From: Prauserella marina
Lineage (GTDB): Bacteria; Actinomycetota; Actinomycetes; Mycobacteriales; Pseudonocardiaceae
Direction: 5' to 3'
NCBI RefSeq assembly: GCF_002240355.1
Contig: NZ_CP016353.1
Span: 682,001 to 746,000 of the forward strand
DNA: 64,000 nucleotides
Position numbers and translations under genes: made by a program. A model generated the notes under the pieces. The model was not told where the DNA came from. It made no database searches and was given only the letters and a program-made list of their open reading frames with translations. Positions within the stretch are counted from its first letter, which is position 1. Every line of letters starts with the position of its first letter. This document shows positions 56,459 through 64,000 of this stretch, piece by piece.

Positions 56459-57232
56459 ATGACCTTCCCGAGCGGCGCGCCGGGTGGATTCCCGGGGCAA
56501 GGCCCGCAGCAGCCGCAACAGCCGTATTCCGGTGCGACACCCTCCACGGGGGGTGGCATGAAGCTCGGTCTGCCGCAGATCCTTTTCCTGGTGACGGCTG
56601 GACTCGGCGTCCTGAACCTGTTCCTCGGCTTCGCCAACCTGGGTGGTGACCAGGGCGTATACGCCGTGGGCTTCGGCTGGATCGTGCTGCCGTTGCTGAT
56701 CAGCGGGCTCGCCGCTCTCGTCGGTATCCTGCCCGGAGACCAGAAGCCGGGCGCGTGGCCCGCGATCTTCGCGGTCGGCGGTGTGCTGACGTTCCTGTTC
56801 ACCGTGTTCCAGTTCCCCGGTGACCTCCAGGCCGGTGGCGTCATGATCCTGATCTTCGGCATCTTGCAGATGCTCGCCGCCATCGCCGGTTACCTGCTGG
56901 AGAACAACATCATCAAGCCGCCGTCACCGCAGGCCGCTTCGCCGTACGGCCAGCCAGGTGCCTACGGGCAGCAGGCCGGTTACGCGCCGCAGCAGCAGTA
57001 CGGCCAGCAGCAGCCAGGGCAGCAGCAGCCTGTCGACCAGACCGGTTCCGCTCCGCAGCAGACGAAGTTCGTGCAGCCGGTCTCTTCCCAGCAGCCGGGG
57101 CAGCAGACTCAGTACGCGCCGCAGCAGGGCCAGTTCTTCCAGCAGCAGCAACAGCAACAACAGCAGCAGGAAGGTGGACAGCAGAACCAGCCTGGCACCC
57201 CGCCGGGAGGGTTCGGCCAGTCCAACGGCTGA
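56459..57232 (+). CDS. DUF5336 membrane protein (34 kDa antigen-like)
   Basis: A 257-residue protein, the counterpart of M. tuberculosis Rv0954. A Gly/Pro/Gln-rich N-terminus (1-32) is followed by four membrane helices (about 36-58, 68-90, 97-115, 121-145). A long Gln-rich cytoplasmic tail (about 158-257) then contains runs of up to ten Gln and Tyr-Gly-Gln repeats. ATG at 56459 has AGGAGA five bases upstream. It lies between sucD and perM as in mycobacteria. Its function is unknown; the low-complexity tail suggests a septal or polar scaffold role (inference). Confidence 0.85.
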   Translation: MTFPSGAPGGFPGQGPQQPQQPYSGATPSTGGGMKLGLPQILFLVTAGLGVLNLFLGFANLGGDQGVYAVGFGWIVLPLLISGLAALVGILPGDQKPGAWPAIFAVGGVLTFLFTVFQFPGDLQAGGVMILIFGILQMLAAIAGYLLENNIIKPPSPQAASPYGQPGAYGQQAGYAPQQQYGQQQPGQQQPVDQTGSAPQQTKFVQPVSSQQPGQQTQYAPQQGQFFQQQQQQQQQQEGGQQNQPGTPPGGFGQSNG

Positions 57233-57380
57233 TCAATTGCCTGGGAAGCGCCCGCGACGGATTCGTCGCGGGCGCTTTTCGTTGCGAGGGTGACCCGACC
57301 GGGTGGGGTGTGGGCGTCGTCATCGGGTGTCGGCGGCGTGGCTCACCCGTACGGTCCAACCAGGGTGCGAGGGTCGCGAG

Positions 57381-58910
57381 ATGGACCTGCTCACCGTGGA
57401 TCAACGTGCCGCGGTCGCGGACACAGGTGAGAGAGTGTCCCGCGGCGTTCGTTGCCGAGCGCTGGCCGCCGCCGCGCTGAGTCCCCTCGTCGCCGGATAC
57501 GCGGTGGTGGCCGCCGTATTCGCCGTCGTGACCGCCACCGCTTCGCAGGCGGAGTTCTCTCCGCTCGGTGTCGTGTTGAGCGCCGGGCCCGGCTGGCTTG
57601 CTGCCTACCAGGTTCCTCTCGACATCGGCGGGGCGCCGCTTGGCGTGCTTCCGCTGTTGCCGACGGTGGGCGTGTGTTTCCTGATCGCCAGAACCGCCGC
57701 GAGCACGGCGCAGCGTCTCCGCTGTACCGAGCCGGGACAGTCGGGGCTCATCATCGGGGTCATCGCCGCCGCGCACGCGCTGGCAGGAATCGCGATTTCG
57801 GTGCTGGCCGGCGGTGAGCTGGGGGTCGAGCCGCTTGCCGCTTTCCTCGTTCCGGCCCTGGTGTCCGCGGCCGCGGCGGCATTGGGCGTCGCGAGCCGGT
57901 GTGGATTCGTCACGGCGGCGAGGAACCATCTCGACCCGGTCGCGCTGCGCGGGATGCGTGCTGGGGTGCTGGGGCTTGCCGCGCTGCTCTGTGCGGGCGC
58001 GGTGACCTTCCTGCTCGCGACGGCACTGTCCGCCCCGACCGTCCGGAGTCTGTTCGCTGCCAACGCCGACGGAGTCGGCAGCGGCGTGGGAATGTTGTTG
58101 CTGTGCTTGGGTTACTTGCCCAACGCGATGGTGCTCAGTCTGGGTTTTGTGACGGGGCCTGGGTTTTCGATCGGTTCGGTGACCGTGGCGCCGTTCGCGT
58201 TCAGCGGGGGTCCTGTGCCGGGGGTTCCGTTGCTGGCTGGTTTGCCGGAGCAGCAGGCCGCCTGGTGGCCGGTGCTGTTGGTGTTGCCGACCATGGCAGG
58301 GGCGCTGGTCGGCTGGTCGCTGCGGAAGAGTCACGAGAATCCGATGGTCCGGTTGCGGACCGTTGGCGTGGCCGGCGCGCTTGTCGGATTCGGCACGGTG
58401 GTGATCGGCACCTTGGCCGGAGGGCGCCTTGGGAGCGGCGCTCTCGATCCGGTTTCGGTGCCGTTGGGGGTGCTGTCGATCGCCGCGTTCCTGTGGATCG
58501 CGGTACCCGGTGGGATTGCCGCCTGGTTCGGCGGGCCGCGGGCCGTCAAGGTCGCCAGTGTGGCTGCCGAGAGCGAGACCGAGACTGACACTGACGCCGT
58601 GGAGGAAGCCGCCGAAGAGGCCGAAGCCAGCCACGACAGCGAGAACGGCCACGACAGCGAGAACGGCGAGGACAGCACAGCCGCCGAGGAAACCGATGAC
58701 GTGGTCGACACTGACGACGACATCGACGACATCGACGACACGGATGCAGCCGAGGTGGAAGACGTGGACGGCACGGATATCGCCGAGCGGCTCGTTACCG
58801 GTGATGTCACGGTGGTGGAGGAGTTGCCCGACGTGCCGGAGTCCACGGAGACGGACACCGCGGACGGGCCGGAGGACACGCGGAACCACGACGGTGACGT
58901 GCGCGACTGA
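57381..58910 (+). CDS. perM: DUF6350/PerM-type cell division membrane protein
   Basis: A 509-residue protein with about ten membrane helices over residues 30-385 and a strongly acidic C-terminal tail of about 110 residues (DDDIDDIDDTDAAEVEDVDG). It is the counterpart of M. tuberculosis Rv0955 (PerM), needed for septum stability and persistence, and sits in the same place before purN. ATG at 57381 is chosen as the first in-frame codon followed by conserved-looking sequence; an upstream GTG is possible. The acidic tail is longer than I would expect for the family. Confidence 0.83.
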   Translation: MDLLTVDQRAAVADTGERVSRGVRCRALAAAALSPLVAGYAVVAAVFAVVTATASQAEFSPLGVVLSAGPGWLAAYQVPLDIGGAPLGVLPLLPTVGVCFLIARTAASTAQRLRCTEPGQSGLIIGVIAAAHALAGIAISVLAGGELGVEPLAAFLVPALVSAAAAALGVASRCGFVTAARNHLDPVALRGMRAGVLGLAALLCAGAVTFLLATALSAPTVRSLFAANADGVGSGVGMLLLCLGYLPNAMVLSLGFVTGPGFSIGSVTVAPFAFSGGPVPGVPLLAGLPEQQAAWWPVLLVLPTMAGALVGWSLRKSHENPMVRLRTVGVAGALVGFGTVVIGTLAGGRLGSGALDPVSVPLGVLSIAAFLWIAVPGGIAAWFGGPRAVKVASVAAESETETDTDAVEEAAEEAEASHDSENGHDSENGEDSTAAEETDDVVDTDDDIDDIDDTDAAEVEDVDGTDIAERLVTGDVTVVEELPDVPESTETDTADGPEDTRNHDGDVRD

Positions 58911-58983
58911 TCCGCCGCCCTCGTAGCCAAGATCGACTTCGCGGCGTTTATGGTGTTGTCACCAGGTCAAGTGATGTGCCCGT

Positions 58984-59640
58984 GTGTGCACCGCCCCCGA
59001 GGAGTCCGTTCTGGATAGCAGGCTGGAGTTGCCCACGCCGGTCCGGTTGGTGGTACTCGCGTCGGGCTCGGGGACCCTTCTGCAGTCGGTACTCGACGCC
59101 GCGGGGCAGCCGTCCTATCCGGCCACGGTGGTGGCCGTGGGGGCGGACAGAGACGGCATCGCGGCACTGGAAAGGGCCGAGCGCGCCGAAATCCCCTGGT
59201 TCACCGTCAAGATGAGTGACCATCCCGATCGCGCGGCGTGGGACAAGGCGCTGACCGAGGCGGTCGCCGCCTACCGCCCTGACCTCGTGGTCTCCGCCGG
59301 TTTCATGAAGATTCTCGGCTCGCGGTTCCTGGAACGATTCCCGAACAGGGTCATCAACACCCATCCAGCGCTGTTGCCGGCCTTTCCCGGTATCCGCGCA
59401 GTCGAGGACGCGCTGGAGCTCGGGGTCAAAGTCACCGGTTCGACCGTGCATTTCGTCGACGCGGGAGTGGACACCGGTCCGATCATCGCCCAGCGGGCGG
59501 TGCCGGTGGAAGCCGACGATGACGAAGCCAGCCTGCATGAGCGCATCAAAGTGGTGGAACGGCGGCTTCTCGTCGACGTGATCGAGCAGTTGGGTCGTGC
59601 TGGATGCACGGTCGAAGGACGAAAGGTGAGGTTGTCGTGA
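58984..59640 (+). CDS. purN: Phosphoribosylglycinamide formyltransferase
   Basis: The third enzyme of purine synthesis, formylating GAR with 10-formyl-THF. The 218-residue protein has [13 protein letters not shown] at the N-terminus, the catalytic [12 protein letters not shown] near 122 and [16 protein letters not shown] with Asp near 158. The start is uncertain: GTG at 58984 is used, but GAGGAG at 58998-59003 suggests a later start near 59011. It overlaps purH by four bases (GTGA). Confidence 0.95.
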   Translation: MCTAPEESVLDSRLELPTPVRLVVLASGSGTLLQSVLDAAGQPSYPATVVAVGADRDGIAALERAERAEIPWFTVKMSDHPDRAAWDKALTEAVAAYRPDLVVSAGFMKILGSRFLERFPNRVINTHPALLPAFPGIRAVEDALELGVKVTGSTVHFVDAGVDTGPIIAQRAVPVEADDDEASLHERIKVVERRLLVDVIEQLGRAGCTVEGRKVRLS

Positions 59641-61208
59641 GCGAGCAGGCTCCTGGCGCTGGGCAGCGACCGGTACGGCGTGCGTTGATCGGTGTGTCGG
59701 ACAAGCTGGGGCTGCTTGAGCTCGCGACCGGCTTGCATGCTGCCGGGGTTGAGATCGTGTCGACGGGGGGAACGGCGAAGGCCATCGCGGACGCCGGTGT
59801 TCCGGTCACTCCGGTCGAGCAGGTGACGGGCTTTCCCGAGTCGTTCGACGGCAGGGTCAAGACGTTGCACCCCAAGGTGCACGCGGGGTTGCTCGCCGAC
59901 AGGCAGCGTCCTGATCACGTCGAGCAGCTTGCCGCGCTCGACATCGCGCCGTTCGAATTGCTCGTCGTGAATCTCTACCCGTTCGCCGATACGGTCGCTT
60001 CGGGCGCGACCAAGGACGAGTGCGTCGAGAACATCGACATCGGCGGGCCCGCGATGGTCAGGGCCGCCGCGAAGAACCACGGTTCGGTAGCCGTCGTGGT
60101 CGACCCAGGACGCTACGACTGGGTTCTTGCGCAGGTGCGCGCCGGAGGCTTCGACCTCGCGCAGCGCCGTCAGCTCGCCGCGCAAGCGTTTGCGCACACC
60201 GCGTCCTACGATGCCGCCGTCGCGACGTGGTTCGCGGAGGACTACGCCCCTGCCGATGATTCGGGTTTCCCCGGTTTCTTCGGAGCGACCTGGGAGCGGG
60301 GTGCCGTGCTGCGCTACGGCGAGAACCCGCACCAGGCCGCCGCGGTCTATCGCGGGGGACGTGGCGGGCTCGCGCACGCTGAGCAGTTGCACGGCAAGGC
60401 GATGTCGTACAACAACTACGTCGACACCGACGCCGCGAGGCGTGCGGCCTATGACTTCTCCGAGCCGGCCGTCGCGATCATCAAGCACGCGAATCCGTGC
60501 GGTATCGCGGTGGGCGCGGACGTGGCCGACGCGCACCGGAAGGCGCACGCCTGCGATCCACTCTCCGCCTACGGCGGCGTCATCGCCAGCAACAGGACGG
60601 TCGATCTCAAGACCGCTGAGCAGATCGCCGACGTGTTCACCGAGGTCGTGCTCGCCCCGGATTTCGAGGCGGCCGCGCTTGATGTGCTGACGAGGAAGAA
60701 GAACATCCGGCTGCTGAAACTGGCTGAGCCGGCCGATCCGAGCGAGTTGGAACTGCGGCCGATTTCCGGCGGGGTGCTCGTGCAGGCCGCGGACAGGATC
60801 GACGCGCCGGGGGACGACCCCGCCAACTGGACGTTGGCGACGGGTGAGCCGGTCGGCGAGGACGTGCTGGCCGACCTGGTGTTCGCGTGGAGGGCGATTC
60901 GCGCGGTGAAGTCCAACGCGATCCTGCTCGCGAGCGATCTGGCCACGATCGGCGTCGGGATGGGCCAGGTGAACAGGGTCGATTCCGCTCGGCTCGCCGT
61001 GCGGCGCGCGGGTGAGCGGGTCAAAGGCTCGGTCGCGGCCTCCGACGCGTTCTTCCCGTTCCCCGACGGTCTACAGGTGCTGCTCGACGCCGGTGTGCGT
61101 GCGGTGGTTCAGCCGGGTGGCTCGGTGAGGGACGCCGAGGTGATCGCCGCCGCCGAGGCCGCGGGAGTCACCATGTACCTCACCGGAACCCGGCATTTCG
61201 CTCACTGA
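59637..61208 (+). CDS. purH: Bifunctional AICAR formyltransferase/IMP cyclohydrolase
   Basis: It performs the last two steps to IMP. The 523-residue protein has the N-terminal cyclohydrolase (MGS-like) domain ([46 protein letters not shown]) and the C-terminal formyltransferase ([18 protein letters not shown] near 262, IIKHANPCG with the Lys-His pair near 285, and FFPFPDGLQ). GTG at 59637 overlaps the purN stop, so the pair is coupled. IMP from this enzyme feeds the guaB/guaA genes elsewhere in the window. Confidence 0.97.
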   Translation: MSEQAPGAGQRPVRRALIGVSDKLGLLELATGLHAAGVEIVSTGGTAKAIADAGVPVTPVEQVTGFPESFDGRVKTLHPKVHAGLLADRQRPDHVEQLAALDIAPFELLVVNLYPFADTVASGATKDECVENIDIGGPAMVRAAAKNHGSVAVVVDPGRYDWVLAQVRAGGFDLAQRRQLAAQAFAHTASYDAAVATWFAEDYAPADDSGFPGFFGATWERGAVLRYGENPHQAAAVYRGGRGGLAHAEQLHGKAMSYNNYVDTDAARRAAYDFSEPAVAIIKHANPCGIAVGADVADAHRKAHACDPLSAYGGVIASNRTVDLKTAEQIADVFTEVVLAPDFEAAALDVLTRKKNIRLLKLAEPADPSELELRPISGGVLVQAADRIDAPGDDPANWTLATGEPVGEDVLADLVFAWRAIRAVKSNAILLASDLATIGVGMGQVNRVDSARLAVRRAGERVKGSVAASDAFFPFPDGLQVLLDAGVRAVVQPGGSVRDAEVIAAAEAAGVTMYLTGTRHFAH

Positions 61209-61237
61209 GCCACGTACCGTCATCCCAGGTCGCCCGG

Positions 61238-61286
61238 TTGCTTAGCGTGCGCAAGTACCGCGTTTAGCCCGCTAACCGCGGTTCGG
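61238..61286. repeat. Palindromic element copy 15 with leading hairpin
   Basis: The palindrome ACCGCGTTTAGCCCGCTAACCGCGGT (61257-61282) follows an 18-base unit, TTGCTTAGCGTGCGCAAG. The 49-base composite matches that at 28339. On the minus strand the palindrome supplies the R-L-A-G end and TAA stop of the MFS gene. Confidence 0.88.
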
Positions 61287-62511
61287 GGGCCGGGGTTCGG
61301 TAGGCACGCAGGGACCGGTTCGTCGCGGCGATGACGCCGACCGCGAGCGCCGCCGCGAGGCCGCCCGCGACGAGCGCGAACGAAGCCGAGGTCAGCGACG
61401 CGACGAACCCACCCCTGAAGTTGCCGGCCTCGGGGCCCGCGACGCCGATGACGTGCTCGACCGACGACACCCTGCCCCGGTACTTGTCGGGGGTTTCGAG
61501 CTGCACGATCGCGCCGCGAGTGATCACAGAGACGGTGTCCGCCGCTCCCGCGACGGCGAGCAAGGCCAGCGCGAGCCATAGCGGGCCTGCCACGCCGAAA
61601 CCGGCCAGCGCGGCTCCCCAGCAGAACGCGGCGGCGAGCTGTACGACTCCACTGCGGCGTATCCGGGTGAAGGTCCCCGAGAACATGCCTGCGGTGATGC
61701 CGCCGACGGCGATCGCGGTGAGGAACAGCCCGAGGGTGCGCGGATTGCCGTCGAACCGGATCTCGTTGACGAGCGGGAACAGCGCGATCGGCATCGCGAG
61801 CAGCGTCTGCGCGAGATCGGTTGCGAAGGAGCCGGACAGAGCGGGCCGCCTGGCGATGATCCGCCATCCGCCGCGCGCGGGCCGCCGGGAACGCTCGTCC
61901 GGTCTCGGCGGTGGCATCGCGGGCAGCCGGATGACGGTGACGAGCGCGATGAGGACCGTGCCCGCCTCCAGCAGGTAGGCGGCGGTGAAGTGCCATTGCG
62001 CGATCACGACGCCCGCCAGCGCGGGACCGAGCAGCATGGCCGCCTGGAACGCGACGTTCTGCAAGGCGAGCCCCGCCGCGACCTGGTCGGCGGGAAGCAG
62101 TCTTACCGGGAAGGTGCGTCTTGCCGGTGCGCCGAGCGCGGCGCAGCCTGCTTGAGCCGAGACGAGTGCGAGCAGCAGCAACACGGACGCGTTGCCCGTC
62201 GCGGCCTGGACGGCGAGCCCGGTCGCGGTGAGCAGTTGTCCCGCTGTCGACACCCTGACAAGCGCGCGCCGGTCGAACGTGTCGGCGAGGGTCCCTCCGA
62301 CGAGGCCGAACACGAGCATGGGCACGGCCGTCGCGATGCCGATGGCACCCGTCCACAGTGGACTGCGAGTGAGTTCCCATACCTGGGCGAGCACGGCCAC
62401 GACGGCGATCTGCTGGCCGAGCGCGCCACATGACGAACCGATCCACAGGTCGCGGAAGGGGCGGCTCGTGCGTAGCGGCCTGCTGTCGAGGAGGCGAATG
62501 TGCCGCTTCAT
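61264..62511 (-). CDS. MFS transporter
   Basis: A major facilitator with about 12 membrane helices; 415 residues from the ATG at 62511 (an in-frame TTG at 62550 is possible). It has the motif A-like loop GGTLADTFDRRALVRVS after helix 2 and a central cytoplasmic loop rich in Arg and Pro (PPPRPDERSRRPARGG). It resembles the enterobactin-exporter/tetracycline-type drug efflux group (MFS_3). The C-terminal residues EPRLAG and the stop lie in a palindromic repeat. An inverted repeat over its promoter suggests repressor control. The substrate is unknown. Confidence 0.87.
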   Translation of the reverse strand: MKRHIRLLDSRPLRTSRPFRDLWIGSSCGALGQQIAVVAVLAQVWELTRSPLWTGAIGIATAVPMLVFGLVGGTLADTFDRRALVRVSTAGQLLTATGLAVQAATGNASVLLLLALVSAQAGCAALGAPARRTFPVRLLPADQVAAGLALQNVAFQAAMLLGPALAGVVIAQWHFTAAYLLEAGTVLIALVTVIRLPAMPPPRPDERSRRPARGGWRIIARRPALSGSFATDLAQTLLAMPIALFPLVNEIRFDGNPRTLGLFLTAIAVGGITAGMFSGTFTRIRRSGVVQLAAAFCWGAALAGFGVAGPLWLALALLAVAGAADTVSVITRGAIVQLETPDKYRGRVSSVEHVIGVAGPEAGNFRGGFVASLTSASFALVAGGLAAALAVGVIAATNRSLRAYRTPAPEPRLAG

Positions 62512-62557
62512 CGCGAGCTGGGCGAAACGTTCCGGGTTCCGGCTCTCCAAAATGTCA

Positions 62558-62579
62558 CAGCGCTAATATAACAGCGCTG
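62558..62579. promoter_or_regulatory. Inverted repeat over MFS promoter
   Basis: CAGCGCT-N8-AGCGCTG with TATATT in the spacer on the minus strand, a likely -10. It lies in the two-base gap zone after the sigma factor stop and suggests a repressor (TetR/MarR/ArsR type) not encoded nearby. Confidence 0.6.
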
Positions 62580-63854
62580 CTACGAATGTTTCGCCTCCAC
62601 CTCGGCCGCGCGTGCTTCGAGATGCCGCCGCTCGGGTGCGCTGGACGTCTTTTTGGCCGCGAGCCGGTAGCACTCCGCCGCGCCCTGGTCGCCCGCCAGG
62701 TCAAGCAGGTGCGCCCTGACCGCGGCGAGCCGGTGGTGACCGGCGATGCGGTCGTCGCCGTCCAGCGTCGTCAAATGGCTGAGTCCCGCCTCGGGGCCGT
62801 GCACCATGGCGATGGCGACCGCGTGGTTCAGCGTGACCATCGGGTTGTCCGCGAATCGTTCCAGCAGCCGGTACAGCGCGAGGATCTGCCGCCAGTCGGT
62901 TTCCTCCGCGGTCGCGGCCTCGCCGTGTAGCGCCGCGATGGCGGCTTGTAGCTGGTAAGGACCGAGCCTCGTGCGGGCCATCGCGTCGGTGACCAGTTCG
63001 GTTCCTTCCGCGATGAGGGCCCGGTCCCATCGGCCGCGATCTTGCTCCGCCATCGGGATCAGTTCGCCGTCGGAGCCGGTGCGGGCCGCGTGTCTGGCAT
63101 CGGTGAGCAGTATCAACGCGAGCAAGCCCGCGACCTCGCCTTCATCGGGCAGCAGGTGGTGGATCACGCGCGTGAGCCGGATAGCCTCGACCGCCAGTTC
63201 TCCGCGCCGCAACGTGGGCCCTGACGTCGCCGTGTAGCCCTCGTTGAAGATCAGGTACAGCACGTGCAGCACCGCGCGCAGCCGCGCCGGGCGTTCCCGC
63301 TGCTCCGGCATCCGGAATTCGCTGCCCGATGCCCGGATGCGCTGTTTTGCTCTGCTGATGCGCTGGCCCATCGTCGTTTCCGGCACGAGGAAGGCCCTGG
63401 CGATCTCGTCCGTGCCGAGACCGCCGACGGCGCGAAGGGTCAGCGCGATCTGCGATGCGGGCGTGAGTACCGGATGGCAGCACAGGAACAGCAGGGTGAG
63501 GGTGTCGTCGGCGGCCGACCGCTTCCGCTGGTCGGCGGCGGGAGCGAGGTGCTCGTCGGCGGGGATGCGCGCCGCGACGGCGTTCTCCCTGCGCTGCCTG
63601 GCCTGTTCCGCGCGCAGCAGGTCGGTCATCCTGCGAAAAGCCACCCGGATCAGCCAGTTCTCCGGGTTGGTTGGCATGCCCTCCTCCGGCCACTGCGTGG
63701 CGGCGGCGAGCAGTGCTTCCTGGACCGCGTCCTCTGCGGTGGCGAAATCGCCGAACCGGCGAATCAATGCCGCGAGGATCCTCGGTGCCATGTCCCGCAA
63801 CAGGTCCTCGGTGGCTCGTTCGTCGTGCCCGCTCGCGATTGACGGTTTCGCCAT
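62580..63854 (-). CDS. ECF42-type sigma factor with TPR-like C-terminus
   Basis: A 424-residue RNA polymerase sigma factor. Region 2 is near 18-85 (FATAEDAVQEALLAAATQWP, WLIRVAFRRMTDLLR) and region 4 near 130-185 (LALTLRAVGGLGTDEIARAFLVPETTMGQRISRAKQ in part). A long helical C-terminal extension (about 195-424, with FNEGYTATSGP and LLERFADNPMVTLNHAVAIAM) is characteristic of the ECF42 group. These usually sit beside a small DGPF/YCII-domain gene and lack an anti-sigma factor; no such partner is visible before the right edge. A LexA box lies 73 bases upstream. Confidence 0.9.
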   Translation of the reverse strand: MAKPSIASGHDERATEDLLRDMAPRILAALIRRFGDFATAEDAVQEALLAAATQWPEEGMPTNPENWLIRVAFRRMTDLLRAEQARQRRENAVAARIPADEHLAPAADQRKRSAADDTLTLLFLCCHPVLTPASQIALTLRAVGGLGTDEIARAFLVPETTMGQRISRAKQRIRASGSEFRMPEQRERPARLRAVLHVLYLIFNEGYTATSGPTLRRGELAVEAIRLTRVIHHLLPDEGEVAGLLALILLTDARHAARTGSDGELIPMAEQDRGRWDRALIAEGTELVTDAMARTRLGPYQLQAAIAALHGEAATAEETDWRQILALYRLLERFADNPMVTLNHAVAIAMVHGPEAGLSHLTTLDGDDRIAGHHRLAAVRAHLLDLAGDQGAAECYRLAAKKTSSAPERRHLEARAAEVEAKHS

Positions 63855-63926
63855 GTCAGCAGGATTCCATCCCCCTCCGACATGTCGTTCTTGACAAGGG
63901 GACGGGGGCCGTGTTGACTGAAGAAG

Positions 63927-63942
63927 TCGAACAGATGTTCGA
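63927..63942. promoter_or_regulatory. LexA SOS box near right edge
   Basis: TCGAACAGATGTTCGA, a perfect TCGAAC-N4-GTTCGA site within a 20-base perfect dyad (63925-63944). It could serve the sigma factor gene (start 63854) or a rightward gene beyond the window. Confidence 0.82.
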
Positions 63943-63979
63943 CTGAATCAGTAATCGCCGTCTCCCCGCGGCGTGCTGT

Positions 63980-63997
63980 GAACACGTACGCGTGTTC
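63980..63997. promoter_or_regulatory. Palindrome at right edge
   Basis: GAACACG-TACG-CGTGTTC, seven perfect pairs, close to the window end. Its partner gene is not visible. Confidence 0.4.
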
Positions 63998-64000
63998 TTG

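Overview
The window is about 70% G+C chromosomal DNA from an actinobacterium, most probably a member of the Pseudonocardiaceae (Amycolatopsis/Prauserella-like). The evidence is GTG/TTG starts, dense overlapping gene junctions, WhiB3, SigD/RsdA, BldM, PerM, a histidine-tailed GroEL1 and the CIRCE element. Gene order joins two blocks that I remember as separate in Mycobacterium tuberculosis (glmS-alr-tsa-groES/EL-whiB3-sigD-guaB-choD-guaA and chorismate mutase-uvrD1-M23-sucCD-perM-purNH). I remember them as lying near each other in Streptomyces. No phage, insertion sequence, CRISPR array, rRNA or tRNA was seen.

Layout. 1-5.6 kb: a hydrolase cut by the left edge, glmS, the NAD(P)HX repair enzyme, and a PadR-SGNH hydrolase pair with a tandem operator. 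5.9-9.2 kb: a pentitol operon (dehydrogenase, DeoR regulator, xylulokinase). 9.2-18.5 kb: alr, a hydrolase, tsaE, then a malonyl-CoA block (matB, fused carboxyltransferase, GntR regulator) plus a DUF1772 gene lying between tsaE and tsaB-rimI-tsaD. 18.6-26.7 kb: groES-groEL1 under CIRCE, whiB3, a MerR-like gene, a bldM-like gene, sigD-rsdA and a DUF5319 gene. 26.7-34.4 kb: guanine nucleotide synthesis (guaB, guaB3, guaA) interrupted by choD and a degenerate aldehyde dehydrogenase. 34.4-46.7 kb: envelope and signalling genes (GIDE protein, PspC proteins, a two-component system, EamA/LysR, a kinase and pseudokinase pair, anchored proteins). 46.7-63.9 kb: chorismate mutase with an attenuator leader, pcrA, a DNA-damage promoter, an M23 peptidase, sucCD, DUF5336, perM, purNH, an MFS transporter and an ECF42-type sigma factor.

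The most interesting non-genic signals are these. (1) A Phe/Tyr-rich leader peptide with mutually exclusive hairpins and a terminator lies ahead of chorismate mutase. (2) A promoter carrying both a PafBC-type motif and a perfect LexA box drives an unrecognised reading frame after pcrA. (3) A family of about fifteen short palindromes with compensating arm changes, often in pairs, supplies the last codons and stops of two genes and lies twice inside the aldehyde dehydrogenase-like gene. (4) Third-codon-position composition flips between sucC and sucD. Family names, synteny and consensus motifs are from memory; no database search was possible.
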